Below are positions 20,515 through 30,703 of a stretch of 64,000 nt of DNA, one piece after another. Location: positions 682,001 to 746,000 of the forward strand of contig CAWCAJ010000005.1 in NCBI GenBank assembly GCA_963793465.1. Reading direction: 5' to 3'. The first letter of the stretch is position 1; every line of letters begins with the position of its first letter. The notes below the pieces were generated by a model. That model did no database searches and was not told the origin of the DNA. It worked only from the letters and a program-made list of their open reading frames with translations. This DNA comes from CAJQPP01 sp963793465 (GTDB lineage Bacteria > Planctomycetota > Planctomycetia > Pirellulales > Pirellulaceae). A program made the translations under genes and the position numbers.

Positions 20515-21795
20515 TCAAGCCCGTCGCAAGGCTTCGATGGGGTCCAGGCGAGAAGCCCGATGGGCCGGGTAGATCCCCGAGACCACGCCGACGGTCAGGG
20601 AAACCAGCACGGCCACTATCGGGGCCCATACGGTCACCTGGGTTTCCATGCCAGACGACAGTGAGACCAGAAAAGGTGCCGTCAATCCCACGATCAGGCC
20701 CAGGCCGGTTCCAATGGCTGACAACACCGTTGTCTCAACCAGGAACTGGGTCACGATGTCGCGTTGGCGGGCACCCAGAGCGCGGCGAATGCCAATTTCC
20801 TGAGTCCGTTCACTGACCGACGCCAGCATGATATTCATGATCCCAATGCCGCCGACCAGCAGAGAAATCGCGGCGGTCGAACCCAGGACGACGGAAAAGA
20901 TGCGTTGCGTTGCCTTGGCTTGTTCCAGCAAATCCAGGGGCACGGTGATCTTGTAGTCCCGACGGGGATGGAACTTGATCAATAGTCCCTCCAGGACATC
21001 CGCCGTGGGCTTCACGTTTTCCGTGGAGTCGACCTCCACCGTCAGTTGGCTGAGTTCGATTTTTTGCATGGTCTCGGAACCCTGGCGGCGGCGAAACAGA
21101 AACTCACCGATACGGGCGCGGTCGGCGGTCAACGGAATGTACACATCCAGGTTGTAATCCTGAGCGGACATACTGGATCCCACTCCGGCCGAAGGAGTCC
21201 GCCATGCGGAAACGCCCACCACGCGAAAGAAGTGCTGATTGCCAATTTGTATGGACTTGCCGAGGGGAGATTTGTGACCGAATAGTTCCCTGGCCAGGTC
21301 AGACCCCAGCACGCAGACGTTTCGCATGTAAGTCAGGTCGGATTGATCGATAAAGCGACCGCGTGCCATCTGCAACCCATTGCCCTGGGCGTAGTTCGTG
21401 TACACGCCTACGACGCGCGAGTCCAAGGCTTTCCCGCCGTAGCGGGCTTCATGCATGAACTCCCGCTGCGGTGTTGTGGAGACAACGCTATCGACAGCTT
21501 CGTTGATCCGCTGCATGTCGTCGTAGGTCAGTCCAAAGGACAGTACATTGGAATTCGTCTGTTGATCGTCATCTGCCGGTCGCACGCTGCGGACGATGAT
21601 GTTCTTGACTCCCAGGGAAGCGATTTGGTCCTGAACTTTCTGGGCGGCTCCCTCGGCGACGGCCAGCATGATGATCACCGAGGCCACACCGAACACCAGA
21701 CCCAGGACGGTCAGCAGCGATCTCAATTTGTGCATCAACAGGCTGCGGAAGGCAGCTCGAATCATCGCTGAGAACTGGGAAACGGGTCGAGACAC
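20515..21795 (-). CDS. MacB/FtsX-type ABC transporter permease
   Basis: The N-terminal helix region RSLLTVLGLVFGVASVIIML is followed by a MacB periplasmic core domain (residues about 45-270) and three C-terminal helices with SERTQEIGIRRALGARQRDI, the hallmark loop of the FtsX permease family. The end is YPAHRASRLDPIEALRRA. It lacks the ATPase domain of fused MacB, and no ABC ATPase gene is in the window, so a separate ATPase must be supplied from elsewhere. It is the last gene of the outer-membrane factor, adaptor and permease operon, 5 bases after the adaptor gene. Confidence 0.92.
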   Translation of the reverse strand: MSRPVSQFSAMIRAAFRSLLMHKLRSLLTVLGLVFGVASVIIMLAVAEGAAQKVQDQIASLGVKNIIVRSVRPADDDQQTNSNVLSFGLTYDDMQRINEAVDSVVSTTPQREFMHEARYGGKALDSRVVGVYTNYAQGNGLQMARGRFIDQSDLTYMRNVCVLGSDLARELFGHKSPLGKSIQIGNQHFFRVVGVSAWRTPSAGVGSSMSAQDYNLDVYIPLTADRARIGEFLFRRRQGSETMQKIELSQLTVEVDSTENVKPTADVLEGLLIKFHPRRDYKITVPLDLLEQAKATQRIFSVVLGSTAAISLLVGGIGIMNIMLASVSERTQEIGIRRALGARQRDIVTQFLVETTVLSAIGTGLGLIVGLTAPFLVSLSSGMETQVTVWAPIVAVLVSLTVGVVSGIYPAHRASRLDPIEALRRA

Positions 21796-21800
21796 AGTCT

Positions 21801-23468
21801 TTACATCCCGGCTTCAGGTGCTGTGGGCTGCCCGGATTCAGGCGGCGTCGGCTCGGATTCGGTGGCTGGTTTGCTTTTTTCGGTGGCCAGCGCCTGGGCA
21901 TCCTTCTCGGCTTCACCAAAATCCTCCAGCCCGCGTTGGTAGGCATCCAGCGTAAGCAGGGAACCTGCCTGCAGACCCTCGGTGATTTCCAGGAAGGACG
22001 TGGTGGAGCGACCGACCTGCACCTGTTGGCGAACGATCCGGCTGCCCTCCACCAGGTAGGCATAGTTCTTTTCAAAATGTTCCGTAATGGCGTTTACGGG
22101 CACGGCGATGATGTTTTCATAGGTTCCCACCAGGATCTCACATTCAGCGGTCATCCCGGGTTTCAGTTCAATCTCGTCAGGAAAATCATCGATGATCACA
22201 AAAACCTTATAGGTCTTGGTAGCCGTGTTCCGGCTGCTGTTGGCCAACTCGGAAACTCTCTGGATCGTGCCCGCGAATGTGCGTTCCGGGTAGGCATCGA
22301 CGTGAATGATTACATCCTGCCCTTCGCCAACCTTGTTAACGACGGATTCGTGGACGTTGACCTCGACCTGCATCTTTCGCATATCCGGCAGGTAAAAGAC
22401 CTCCTGGTCGCGGTAGACAGTCGCGCCTTCGCGAATCCGTTCATCGTCGTCCCACCAGCTTTTGTTGGCGTAGACGATTGTGCCGGGTTGAGGAGCCTTG
22501 ATCTCGGTGTTGGTCAAATGCGATTCCAGTTCCTTCATTTCCTGGACTTCCAGTTCCAGGGCTTGCTTGGCATTTTCGAACTTGGCTTTGGCCTTTTCCA
22601 ATTCGGCTGCGGCCGTGTCCTGGGCACGCTTCAGCTGACGCACCGTCTCTGCAGCATTCGCCTTCAACTCCATCAGTTTGCGTGGCCGGTCAAACTCCTG
22701 CAGGTTTTTTAATTTCAGCTCATCCCGGTCGACCCGAAATTTGAAGCTGTCATACCGCAACTCGATTTCACGCAGTTGGGAGGAGGAGCGATAGCCCTTC
22801 TTGACCAGGTCGCGCATGTTGTCGAGCTCGTCCTTGGTTTTCTCAAGTTCGGCTTTTCCTTCATCGATGGATCTTTTGAAGTCAGCCAATTCGGCTTCGA
22901 AGTCGCCGAACTCGTATTTCTTGAGATCCAGCTCTGCCAACTTGAGGGCCAGTTCGGCTGCCGCGATATTGCTGGCGTTGGTGTTTTTCTGGACCGCGAT
23001 CTCCTGTTCGGCCTCTTTGACAGCGCCCTCAGCCTGATTGATCTCGCCTTTCTTCTCGGTGATGGCCTCGTCGATTTTCTCGCTGTCAAAACGCACCACC
23101 ACGTCACCTTGCTTGACGTTGCTGCCTTCCGGCACGATGAAAATGATTTTGTTTTCCCAGCCTGGCAAGCCACAACGGCCGCGAACCGTATTCTGACTTT
23201 CCAGAGTCCCTCTTTCGATGACAATATCGCGAACGGTGCGTCGCGACACGGTGTGGGTGATCAGACTGGCTGGACTCGCATTGCCCACACCGGTCAAGTA
23301 GACCACTCCCCAGCCGGCCGCAGCCAGCAGACCAATCATCAGCAAGCTGCGAGTCAGGCTATTGCCGAAAATAGTCTTCGAAGCTGCCAAGGGTGTTCTC
23401 GGTAGGGGTGATGGCCTCGAGTCGTTCAGGGTCTCCGTCGGGCGAGAACCGGCTCGTTGAGTTTTCAT
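21801..23468 (-). CDS. HlyD/MacA-type periplasmic adaptor
   Basis: Membrane fusion protein of a tripartite efflux or export system. One N-terminal helix (SLLMIGLLAAAGWGVVYLTG) is followed by a barrel-sandwich part (IFIVPEGSNVKQGDVVVRFD), a long coiled coil (about residues 115-300, very rich in Glu, Lys and Ala), then beta-barrel segments (AGTIQRVSELANSSRN). A low-complexity Pro/Glu/Thr tail ends it. The start is uncertain: GTG 23519, ATG 23498 and ATG 23468 all overlap the upstream tolC-like gene, and a start at the helix is possible. It works with the neighbouring permease and outer-membrane factor. Confidence 0.88.
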   Translation of the reverse strand: MKTQRAGSRPTETLNDSRPSPLPRTPLAASKTIFGNSLTRSLLMIGLLAAAGWGVVYLTGVGNASPASLITHTVSRRTVRDIVIERGTLESQNTVRGRCGLPGWENKIIFIVPEGSNVKQGDVVVRFDSEKIDEAITEKKGEINQAEGAVKEAEQEIAVQKNTNASNIAAAELALKLAELDLKKYEFGDFEAELADFKRSIDEGKAELEKTKDELDNMRDLVKKGYRSSSQLREIELRYDSFKFRVDRDELKLKNLQEFDRPRKLMELKANAAETVRQLKRAQDTAAAELEKAKAKFENAKQALELEVQEMKELESHLTNTEIKAPQPGTIVYANKSWWDDDERIREGATVYRDQEVFYLPDMRKMQVEVNVHESVVNKVGEGQDVIIHVDAYPERTFAGTIQRVSELANSSRNTATKTYKVFVIIDDFPDEIELKPGMTAECEILVGTYENIIAVPVNAITEHFEKNYAYLVEGSRIVRQQVQVGRSTTSFLEITEGLQAGSLLTLDAYQRGLEDFGEAEKDAQALATEKSKPATESEPTPPESGQPTAPEAGM

Positions 23469-25833
23469 CGAACCGGGTTCCGGTTGATTCTGGATCATTG
23501 AGCTGGGAGGTGGGGTCACGGTCGGGTTGCTGAGCGTCGAGACCAGGATTGAACGCCTCGTTGATCCAGGTTCCCTGCGAATCCAGGTACAGCAATTCCA
23601 GGTCGACGAATAACCCTATTCTACCAACTTCGTAGTTAATCCAACTGCTAATCAGTCCATTTTTTGCGTCCAACAATACCTGTAAGGCCTCCAACAAGTC
23701 GCGTGTCGATGCCGAGTCCGCGGACGTTTCGGCGCGGAGTTTCAATTGGGTCTCATCCACGCGGCGAGCGGCGGAAATCAGCGTTTGTCGTGAAATCTGG
23801 AAATTCAGCCAGTTGATTCGCAAGTCACGCAAGTCGACCCGGATTTGTGTGACGATCCCGTCTTCCGCAGCCATGTATTGCCTCCGCGCCTGTTGATAGA
23901 AAATCTGCGCGGAACGGTACTGGTTTCTCTCATTGAACCGGTTCAGTGGTCCATCGAATTGAACACCCAGCCGGAGCAGGCTTTCGGAGGCATCAAATCG
24001 CACCGGATTGGAAAAACTGGGATCCGTGCCAACGGAAAGGTCCGCTGTCAAATCCAGATCGCTTTCCAGGGCATCGGCGGCCACCTCCACGCCTCGCCAG
24101 GCATCCATCGTCCGGGCCCGTTGGTTCATCAAGTCCAGACGTCCCCCCAATGCGATGTCAACGGCCGTCGCTTCATCGATATCGAAGGGTTGTACATCGA
24201 TCAGAAAGAGGCGGACCTGGTTTTGGGTTACGAAAAGAACGGACTGTTGCGATCGAAAACGAATCCCGATCAGATCGCTGACCATCTTCCAGGCATCGCC
24301 TGCCGGCATGGCTGCCAAACTGGACAGCGTGGTCTGCCGTTCCGCCAGATCGGAGGCAATCTCACGCTTCACTTCCAGCAACTGCGCACGGGCTCGCTGG
24401 ATCAATATCTTCTGTTGTTCGAAGTCAATCGCGTCTTCAGCCGGCAGCCGATCCACGTTCGTGGCGTCCAATTTCGCTTGCCAGCGAGACAACTCGGCTT
24501 CCACCCCCGGAAGCAATGCATGCAGTTCTTCCAACAGCCGGGACCAGGTAGCCAAAGACTGGTCCAACAGGTCCCGAGGTGGCACATCCGGTGGCAGGTA
24601 CTGAACCAGGGCCTGGTAGGTAGCGTTCGTTTGTTCACGCAGTTCTTCAAACTTCGGATCGCTGAGCTCAAAGGGTTCCAGGATTTTTTCGTCGATACGA
24701 ATATCCAGGCGGGGTGGTAAACCCAATTGCAACTTGAACGCGTCCAGTGAATCTGCATAGGCCCGTTCGGAAGCCAGGTAACTGATCCGTCCTCGCTGGA
24801 AATCCTGAAATACCTGGTCCACCTGCAACTGGGAGACCGAGCCCTGTTGGTACAATTCCTGGAATTCCCGCAGGCTCAATTCCAGGCTATCCAGGTTGGC
24901 ACGCTGGTTCATCAGGGATTGCGAACGCGTGATCAGGTTCAGGTACGTCCCGGTGATTTCCAGGTAAAAGCGACGGCGAAAGCGGGCGAATTCGCGGACT
25001 TCGTACAACAGGTTGCGTTCCGCCTGAGACAGCGATTCCAGGCGGACATGACGAAAAGCCCCCCGCAAAAGAGGTTGGGTGACGCTCAACAGCAAACTGC
25101 CCGAGGCGGCCACGGGTCCCGTGGGTCGAAAACTCCAGACAAACGAGTTGACCAACGACGCCGCCAGTTCGCCGCCGCCAGCCAGGCTGCGAGTGAATCC
25201 GAATACAGAATTCTGACTCAGCCGGCGATCCGCAAACTGCCGCCGCCCACGGCCGTTGTAAACGCTGGCTGTGCCGCCAAACCACTGCGTGTCAAACTCA
25301 AACCGGTTGGCAGAAAGCCCCAACGCATTCAGGTAAACCGCTTCCAGTTGTGTTTGGTAATCGCGACTGTGCAACAAGGCCAATTCCATGGCTCGTGAGC
25401 GGTCGATTACCAGTACCCCCTGTTCGTCAAACGGCAGGCTGAACTCCCAGGACGAGTTTTCAACGCTGGGGATCTCGGCAATCCGATCCCAGTACTTGTT
25501 GTTGTGGAACCGGTAAGGGCAATTTAGCCAATCATTGGCAGCCGGATCATCCGGAGGACGCGGCCCACAGTCGGGATCATATTGGTCTGCCAGACGTGAT
25601 TGCGGTTGCGGTTCCAACGGGCGATCCGGGAGCAGCCAACTGGGCTGCGTTTGCCGCGACTGGATCAAGCAGTAGGCATCATCGTCCGCCCACAAACGAT
25701 ACGTGCGGCGTTGACACCCGACTGACGCCGTGATCACCAGGCAAGCCAGAATCAGGCAGGCGGACACCTGCCACCGCCACCGGGACGATGGTGGTTCCCC
25801 AAATTCTGGTTGACTGAATGATCGTCGGCGCAC
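23359..25833 (-). CDS. TolC-family outer-membrane efflux lipoprotein
   Basis: An 824-residue protein, longer than the usual 450-500. The N-terminus has basic residues, a hydrophobic stretch (VSACLILACLVITASVGC) and a lipobox Cys, so it should be a lipoprotein. Two OEP-type coiled-coil repeats follow, with the family pattern of long helices (NLDSLELSLREFQELYQQGS, then LRLGVQFDGPLNRFNERNQY). A polar tail overlaps the next gene. The extra N-terminal 130 residues are unrecognised. It is first in the operon with the HlyD-like and FtsX-like genes, which indicates a three-part envelope transporter. Confidence 0.9.
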   Translation of the reverse strand: MRRRSFSQPEFGEPPSSRWRWQVSACLILACLVITASVGCQRRTYRLWADDDAYCLIQSRQTQPSWLLPDRPLEPQPQSRLADQYDPDCGPRPPDDPAANDWLNCPYRFHNNKYWDRIAEIPSVENSSWEFSLPFDEQGVLVIDRSRAMELALLHSRDYQTQLEAVYLNALGLSANRFEFDTQWFGGTASVYNGRGRRQFADRRLSQNSVFGFTRSLAGGGELAASLVNSFVWSFRPTGPVAASGSLLLSVTQPLLRGAFRHVRLESLSQAERNLLYEVREFARFRRRFYLEITGTYLNLITRSQSLMNQRANLDSLELSLREFQELYQQGSVSQLQVDQVFQDFQRGRISYLASERAYADSLDAFKLQLGLPPRLDIRIDEKILEPFELSDPKFEELREQTNATYQALVQYLPPDVPPRDLLDQSLATWSRLLEELHALLPGVEAELSRWQAKLDATNVDRLPAEDAIDFEQQKILIQRARAQLLEVKREIASDLAERQTTLSSLAAMPAGDAWKMVSDLIGIRFRSQQSVLFVTQNQVRLFLIDVQPFDIDEATAVDIALGGRLDLMNQRARTMDAWRGVEVAADALESDLDLTADLSVGTDPSFSNPVRFDASESLLRLGVQFDGPLNRFNERNQYRSAQIFYQQARRQYMAAEDGIVTQIRVDLRDLRINWLNFQISRQTLISAARRVDETQLKLRAETSADSASTRDLLEALQVLLDAKNGLISSWINYEVGRIGLFVDLELLYLDSQGTWINEAFNPGLDAQQPDRDPTSQLNDPESTGTRFDENSTSRFSPDGDPERLEAITPTENTLGSFEDYFRQ

Positions 25834-26435
25834 GAAGCAACCTGTTGTAAACGCTCAGAGAAATCCCGGTCATTACGAACCACGACACACCGGACCGGCA
25901 AAAACAGACATGATTCCGCCCCGGGCAATGGCTGTCGCCGATGTAATGGTTGTTGCCCATGTAATGGTTGTTGCAATTGGCAACGGTGCTTAATCAAGAT
26001 CGAGATAAGAGAAATCCGCAGTTTGCTCAAAAGTGCGACTTTGCGAATTGGCGGAAAAATTAGTTTTGCGCCACCCGCACAAGTTGCCCAATTCAGAAAA
26101 AGTGCTGGCAAATGCCCGCCAGCCACGCGACGAATTCGTTTCAGCACGTGGGACCCGGGTGCGACAGCTTGTGGCTCAAGCTGTAGGTGAAAACGTGCGG
26201 CACCACCGCTCGACTGGCACCCTTGGCGTGCCACCGCACCCTTGGCGTGCCACCGCACCCTTGGCGTGCCACCACCATTTCGCCACGCACGATCTTGTCG
26301 TGCATTTTTTAAAAGCAATGCGATTCATGGCCCGATGCGGCTCGCAATCGGTGGCTTGGCATGGACGGCTTGGCATGGACGGCTTGATACCGGGCTGGGC
26401 AACCGCGATGCTGCGTCACCGGCAGGCATACCGCA
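25834..26435. other. Intergenic region with short tandem repeats
   Basis: No gene is supported. It holds two copies of atgtaatggttgttgc near 25938-25975, about three copies of a 19-base unit cacccttggcgtgccaccg at 26217-26275, and about two and a half copies of a 14-base unit ggcttggcatggac near 26350-26390. These look like small, possibly variable minisatellites. Confidence 0.7.
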
Positions 26436-27563
26436 TCAAGGGTGGTTCGATCCGCCTGGTTTTGGCAGGCCAAATTGACCTTGATTAAGGGAACTGGGTG
26501 CCTGCACGCTACCGGGCGCGTAAGAGCCCTGACCTTGCAGGTTAAGCGTGGGCATGCCACCGGTGCTGTTTCCCGAGTTGCTTGCAGGAGGGCTTGGGGG
26601 TTCCACCACGCCGCCGGCTCGGAAGCCGGCAGGTGCAAATGTGTGCTTGGTACCCCCAGCAACATGGTTCACGGATTCGGTGGCCGTGTCCAGGACCTGC
26701 TCTGTGAGTTGGGAGTTGGTGGGGCTGGTACCGTCACCGTTGCGGGGCTGAAATGCATGGTAGGGGGTCGAGGGATACTCGTAATTCACATGCTGACCCT
26801 CAGACGGGGACGGATCCGCAGCGGTTGGAGCGGTAGCGCTCTTGGCAGCGGGCGCGAATGGACCAGCAGGATTTGGATTTTGAGCGACCGGTCCTGATGA
26901 GGGCTGGAATCCACCCGATGATGCCGGTTTCAGTGGGCTTAGGGTATCGGGCAGTTTTGCTTCGGGTCGCGGGGCATCCATTTGATCCGCATCGAACGAG
27001 AGTGTGCGTTGTGCAAGTTTTTCGTACTGCGTCATGCCGGGAGACGCTTTGAACTCATTATCCTTCGAGTCCGTGGGGGAAGGTTTGAGCGGTTCCAAAC
27101 CACTGTTGGCCGATGGAGACCGCATTTGCGATGCCAGTTGGTCGTCTGCACGCGGAATCAAGGGGTTGGAAAACTCGGTGGCGCTGGTGGTGGGTTTTTC
27201 TTTTTCCCTGCCATCGCTGCTGGTCTTGGCGGCCACACCGGCTGCGCTGCTGGAAAATTCCCCTCGTGCCTGTTCGGTGTCTCGCGCAAGTTCCCGGTAG
27301 GAGCGAGCGATTTCCTCTCCAAACGAATCCACCGTCTTGTCTATATCGGGTGGCAGAGGAGGAAGTTCCGAGTCGTCGTTGGCCAAAGCCGATTCGCTGG
27401 GTGTAAAATTCTGCGAGGGTGGTTCGACATATTTGGAGGCCAATGCGTCGTCCTTTTTCCACCACGCGAGACGACCCATAGGCGATTTTCCGGCCTGGCA
27501 GCCACATAAGGCCACGACCAGATACAGGGGGGCCAACCAGCTGACCGCAGTTTTAACTCTCAT
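26436..27563 (-). CDS. Pro/Ser-rich lipoprotein of unknown function
   Basis: The N-terminus LAPLYLVVALCGCQAG is a lipoprotein signal with Cys as the modified residue. The remaining 350 residues are low in hydrophobic content and rich in Pro, Ser, Ala and Asn, and are probably disordered (for example PSQNFTPSESALANDDSELP). No domain is recognised. The start ATG 27563 is the first in frame. It stands alone between repeat-bearing intergenic regions. Probably a cell-envelope lipoprotein. Confidence 0.7.
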   Translation of the reverse strand: MRVKTAVSWLAPLYLVVALCGCQAGKSPMGRLAWWKKDDALASKYVEPPSQNFTPSESALANDDSELPPLPPDIDKTVDSFGEEIARSYRELARDTEQARGEFSSSAAGVAAKTSSDGREKEKPTTSATEFSNPLIPRADDQLASQMRSPSANSGLEPLKPSPTDSKDNEFKASPGMTQYEKLAQRTLSFDADQMDAPRPEAKLPDTLSPLKPASSGGFQPSSGPVAQNPNPAGPFAPAAKSATAPTAADPSPSEGQHVNYEYPSTPYHAFQPRNGDGTSPTNSQLTEQVLDTATESVNHVAGGTKHTFAPAGFRAGGVVEPPSPPASNSGNSTGGMPTLNLQGQGSYAPGSVQAPSSLNQGQFGLPKPGGSNHP

Positions 27564-28003
27564 GATTTCCCGCTTCGCTGCTACGACAATCGTATGGAAC
27601 GATTCACCGCGCGGTTTTTACGCGACAAATCAGCGGGATGTTAGAGACGGAAAAACGCAGGCGTCAACGCCAATCCTTTCAAGGGATCTTTTTTTCCGGG
27701 CCTGTCCGCTCAGCCCTTCGCTATCCATTGCCTGAACCGGGCAGATTGGCCAAATCCCGGCAGTTGGATTCGCGTATCCCGGCAGTTGGATTCGCGTATC
27801 CCGGCAGTTGGATTTGCGTGGCGGACCGCAAACTGTGGGTTGCGAGTCCACCAGGAAACGCTGGCAACCTGTTAGCTACCGTTACCAGGCGGTGGAAAAT
27901 CGCAATGCGACCTCCCCCGCGCTGGCCAACGTCGCCCGGAATGAGTGCCGTCCCTTGAAAGCCGCCATTTCCAGTGGCCGTCATTTCCAGATGGGAAGCG
28001 GCA
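27564..28003. other. Intergenic region with a 22-bp tandem repeat
   Basis: No gene is supported. Three copies of a 22-base unit beginning atcccggcagttggat lie at 27754-27819; the third has one change. They are followed by about 180 bases without recognisable signals. Confidence 0.7.
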
Positions 28004-28612
28004 TCAGTTTTTGGCTTCGGCAAATCGTCTGGCCACTTCAGGCCAATTGATCACATTGAAGAAAGCCTCCACGTAGTCGGGACGTCGGTTCTGGTAGTTC
28101 AGGTAGTAGGCATGTTCCCAAACGTCCAGGCCGAGGATCGGGGTGCGACCTTCCATCAAGGGATTGTCCTGGTTGCGTGTGCTTTCGATGGCCAGTTTGC
28201 CATCGGAAACGACCAGCCAGGCCCAGCCGCTGCCAAACCGCGTAACCGCGGCATTGCTGAATTGCTCCTTGAAATTGTCAAAGCTGCCGAAGGCGGCATC
28301 GATGGCCGATGCCAGATCACCATCCGGTTTGCCTCCTCCGCCCGGTTTCATCACGGTCCAGAACAGGGCATGGTTGGCATGCCCACCGCCGTTATTGCGA
28401 ACGGAGCCCACATGTTCCGCCGGTACCGCGGCTAAATCCGAAATCAACTCTTCGATGGTTTTGGATTCCAGCTCCGTCCCTGCCACGGCGTTATTCACTT
28501 TGGCAACGTAGCCGGCGTGGTGCTTGGAATGGTGGATTTCCATGGTCCGCGCGTCGATGTGGGGTTCGAGCGCGTCATAGGGATAAGGTAGTTCGGGTAG
28601 GGTGTAGGCCAT
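28004..28612 (-). CDS. Superoxide dismutase, Fe/Mn type
   Basis: Converts superoxide to oxygen and hydrogen peroxide. From ATG 28612 the 202-residue protein starts MAYTLPELPYPYDALEPHID, the usual beginning of this family. Metal ligands are in HSKHHAGY (first His), GGGHANHALFW (second His), and LGLDVWEHAYYLNYQ (Asp and third His). The GSGWAWLVV and FNVINWPEVARRF segments are also typical. A longer frame to 28714 has no homologous extension. Fe or Mn preference is not decided here. It is a single gene with no neighbour in operon. Confidence 0.97.
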   Translation of the reverse strand: MAYTLPELPYPYDALEPHIDARTMEIHHSKHHAGYVAKVNNAVAGTELESKTIEELISDLAAVPAEHVGSVRNNGGGHANHALFWTVMKPGGGGKPDGDLASAIDAAFGSFDNFKEQFSNAAVTRFGSGWAWLVVSDGKLAIESTRNQDNPLMEGRTPILGLDVWEHAYYLNYQNRRPDYVEAFFNVINWPEVARRFAEAKN

Positions 28613-29020
28613 CGTGAACCTCAAGGGGATTCGGTGGATCGAAGAAGCTGACCGAATTTGGCCGGCTGTTAGTACGCTAGGCGTGATCCTACCCAATGAA
28701 AATCGATGCTTCAATTGGATGGCATGTCAAATGGCAAACCCCGCCAGGCATTGCGAAAAGGGGCCTGCGAAAGGGGGCCAGAAAAGGACCCCCAATCGCC
28801 CGTTCCGGTCCCCGGGCCTCCGCCAAGGGGTACGGGTCAGTCAGCAGCATGATCCCTCAGTGCGGGAATCGTCCGCATGGCTTACCGCACGCTGCGGTGG
28901 CCTGTTGCCCTGTCGAAGCGGAACGGCAACGGTGGGAGCGGGTCGGCAAATGACCAGCGACTGGACTCTTGGTACCGGCGAAAATCTGGTCCCGGCCTGT
29001 CACCGCTGTGCCGGGTCGCA
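28613..29020. other. Intergenic region, no gene seen
   Basis: About 400 bases between the superoxide dismutase start and the diguanylate cyclase stop. Short plus-strand frames lack ribosome binding sites and family patterns. Confidence 0.5.
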
Positions 29021-30472
29021 TCAATATCGGCTTGCTTCTTTAGGCTTCAGATCGTTCTCGGTCAAACGAGTCATGGCCAAGTGCTCCGTGAAATCTCGCA
29101 GGACCATCGACAGACGCCGCTCCAGGTCCTTGTGACGTCGATCCCGTGTCTTGACAACCCTCAGAGAGATTCGGGTTCTCAAGCATTTGCCACGTCCCAA
29201 AAGAGAGGGCGTGTCTTCGCGGGTTTCGATATCCACCAACAGCGGTGTGTGACGGTCCATCAGGCCTAACTTGATTCCGGGCACTTTGTTGATGCGAATC
29301 CTTACGTGATCCGGTTCGGCGAACACGATCTTGTATTCGTTTTCGGCCACAATCCCCTTGATTTTCTGGATCAGGACTTCCATCGGGCATTTAAGTTCCC
29401 CCTCCTCCTGCTTGAGGATGCGTCCTTTCAATTCCAACCAGTCAAGGTCAGATTGGAAGCCGCGAACCTCGGGTGTGGGAGAGCCATCCGGGTGACTCTC
29501 GGTTTGCAGGAACTGGACCTGGTTTCGACCGCTCTCTTTGGCGATCAACAACGCCTGGTCCGCCCGCACAAACGCAGTCACGGCGGTGTCACCGGGTTGG
29601 AATTCGGTCACACCGAAACTGGCGCTCATGCACTTACCATTGAGCGACGCCATCGGTGTTTCGCTGAGCGCCAAACGGATCTCTTCAGCTCGCTCCACCG
29701 CAATATCGACCGGGCAGTTGGGACATACGATGACAAATTCTTCGCCGCCGTAGCGGGCCACCAGATCCTGCGCCCGCGTGTTCTCCTGCAGGATTTTGGC
29801 GAAGCTCATCAGGGCTTGGTCGCCCGAGTGGTGCCCAAAGTCATCATTGATTTTTTTGAAAAAGTCGATATCCGCCACGATCAGGCTGCACATCGTTTCT
29901 TTGGTCAGGAATTCCTTGATACGGGCATCCAGCGAACGTTCAAAATGGGCCCGATTGGCCACACCGGTCAGTTGATCCCGGGTCGCATGGGCATAAAGCG
30001 TCAAAACCTGCTGTTCCAAATCCACCTGGGAAGACTGGTCACGCATCAGGATTACGGCGCCTCGAACCACCATGTCGGGTCCCAGCACCGGGACCGATTG
30101 CAGTTCCACAGCCACCCGTTTACCGCCCCGACCGGTTACCGTGGCGGCCATCACGACCGGTTCTGCCTTCCTGATGGAATCGACAATCGGGCAAGCGCTG
30201 TCCGGTATGGCTTTGTCAAAACGGTCGCGTAAATCGATGTGGCTGGGAAACCACTGCGTCCCCAGCATGCCGGGCCCGCGAATTCCGGTGAGTTGTTCGG
30301 CGGCCTGACTCCACAGCGTGACCTTCAAGTGCCGATCAACCATCACGACCCCCTCCCGCAGGTTGTCGATCATGTTGCGAAAAAACAGCTGGTCCGATTG
30401 GTCCGCGGTGACCACGTGTGGATTCACTACCGGTGTGGTTGCGGTCAAATTGTCAGTAGCCTGATCTTGCAT
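29021..30472 (-). CDS. PAS-GGDEF diguanylate cyclase with an extra C-terminal domain
   Basis: Likely makes cyclic di-GMP. A PAS-type sensor domain occupies residues about 30-150 (NLREGVVMVDRHLKVTLWSQ). The GGDEF domain follows (about 165-335) with DQLTGVANRAHFE, ADIDFFKKINDDFGHHSGDQ and ARYGGEEFVIVCP, an active GGEEF site. RAQD five residues before GGEEF is a complete inhibitory I-site. About 150 further residues (KCPMEVLIQKIKGIVAENEY onward) form an unrecognised domain that could be a c-di-GMP or partner-binding part. ATG 30472 is the best start. No membrane helices, so it acts in the cytoplasm. Confidence 0.93.
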   Translation of the reverse strand: MQDQATDNLTATTPVVNPHVVTADQSDQLFFRNMIDNLREGVVMVDRHLKVTLWSQAAEQLTGIRGPGMLGTQWFPSHIDLRDRFDKAIPDSACPIVDSIRKAEPVVMAATVTGRGGKRVAVELQSVPVLGPDMVVRGAVILMRDQSSQVDLEQQVLTLYAHATRDQLTGVANRAHFERSLDARIKEFLTKETMCSLIVADIDFFKKINDDFGHHSGDQALMSFAKILQENTRAQDLVARYGGEEFVIVCPNCPVDIAVERAEEIRLALSETPMASLNGKCMSASFGVTEFQPGDTAVTAFVRADQALLIAKESGRNQVQFLQTESHPDGSPTPEVRGFQSDLDWLELKGRILKQEEGELKCPMEVLIQKIKGIVAENEYKIVFAEPDHVRIRINKVPGIKLGLMDRHTPLLVDIETREDTPSLLGRGKCLRTRISLRVVKTRDRRHKDLERRLSMVLRDFTEHLAMTRLTENDLKPKEASRY

Positions 30473-30703
30473 GGTCTCGTTGCCTTTGGTCCGGCGTACT
30501 TGGCGGACTTTCAAGGGGCATTAAATTGGAAGGGTCCAATCATTGGGGTAATAACTACCGAATCCTAGGACCTGCGAACGACCCTCGGATCACAAAGGTC
30601 TGTTTCGCGAGGGGCCAGCGTTGATTTGTGGCTCCCCAGGTTCACTTCATGACGGCTGTAGGGAATGTCAGGTACATCGCGTCCGCAATAGAACGAGATC
30701 AGC

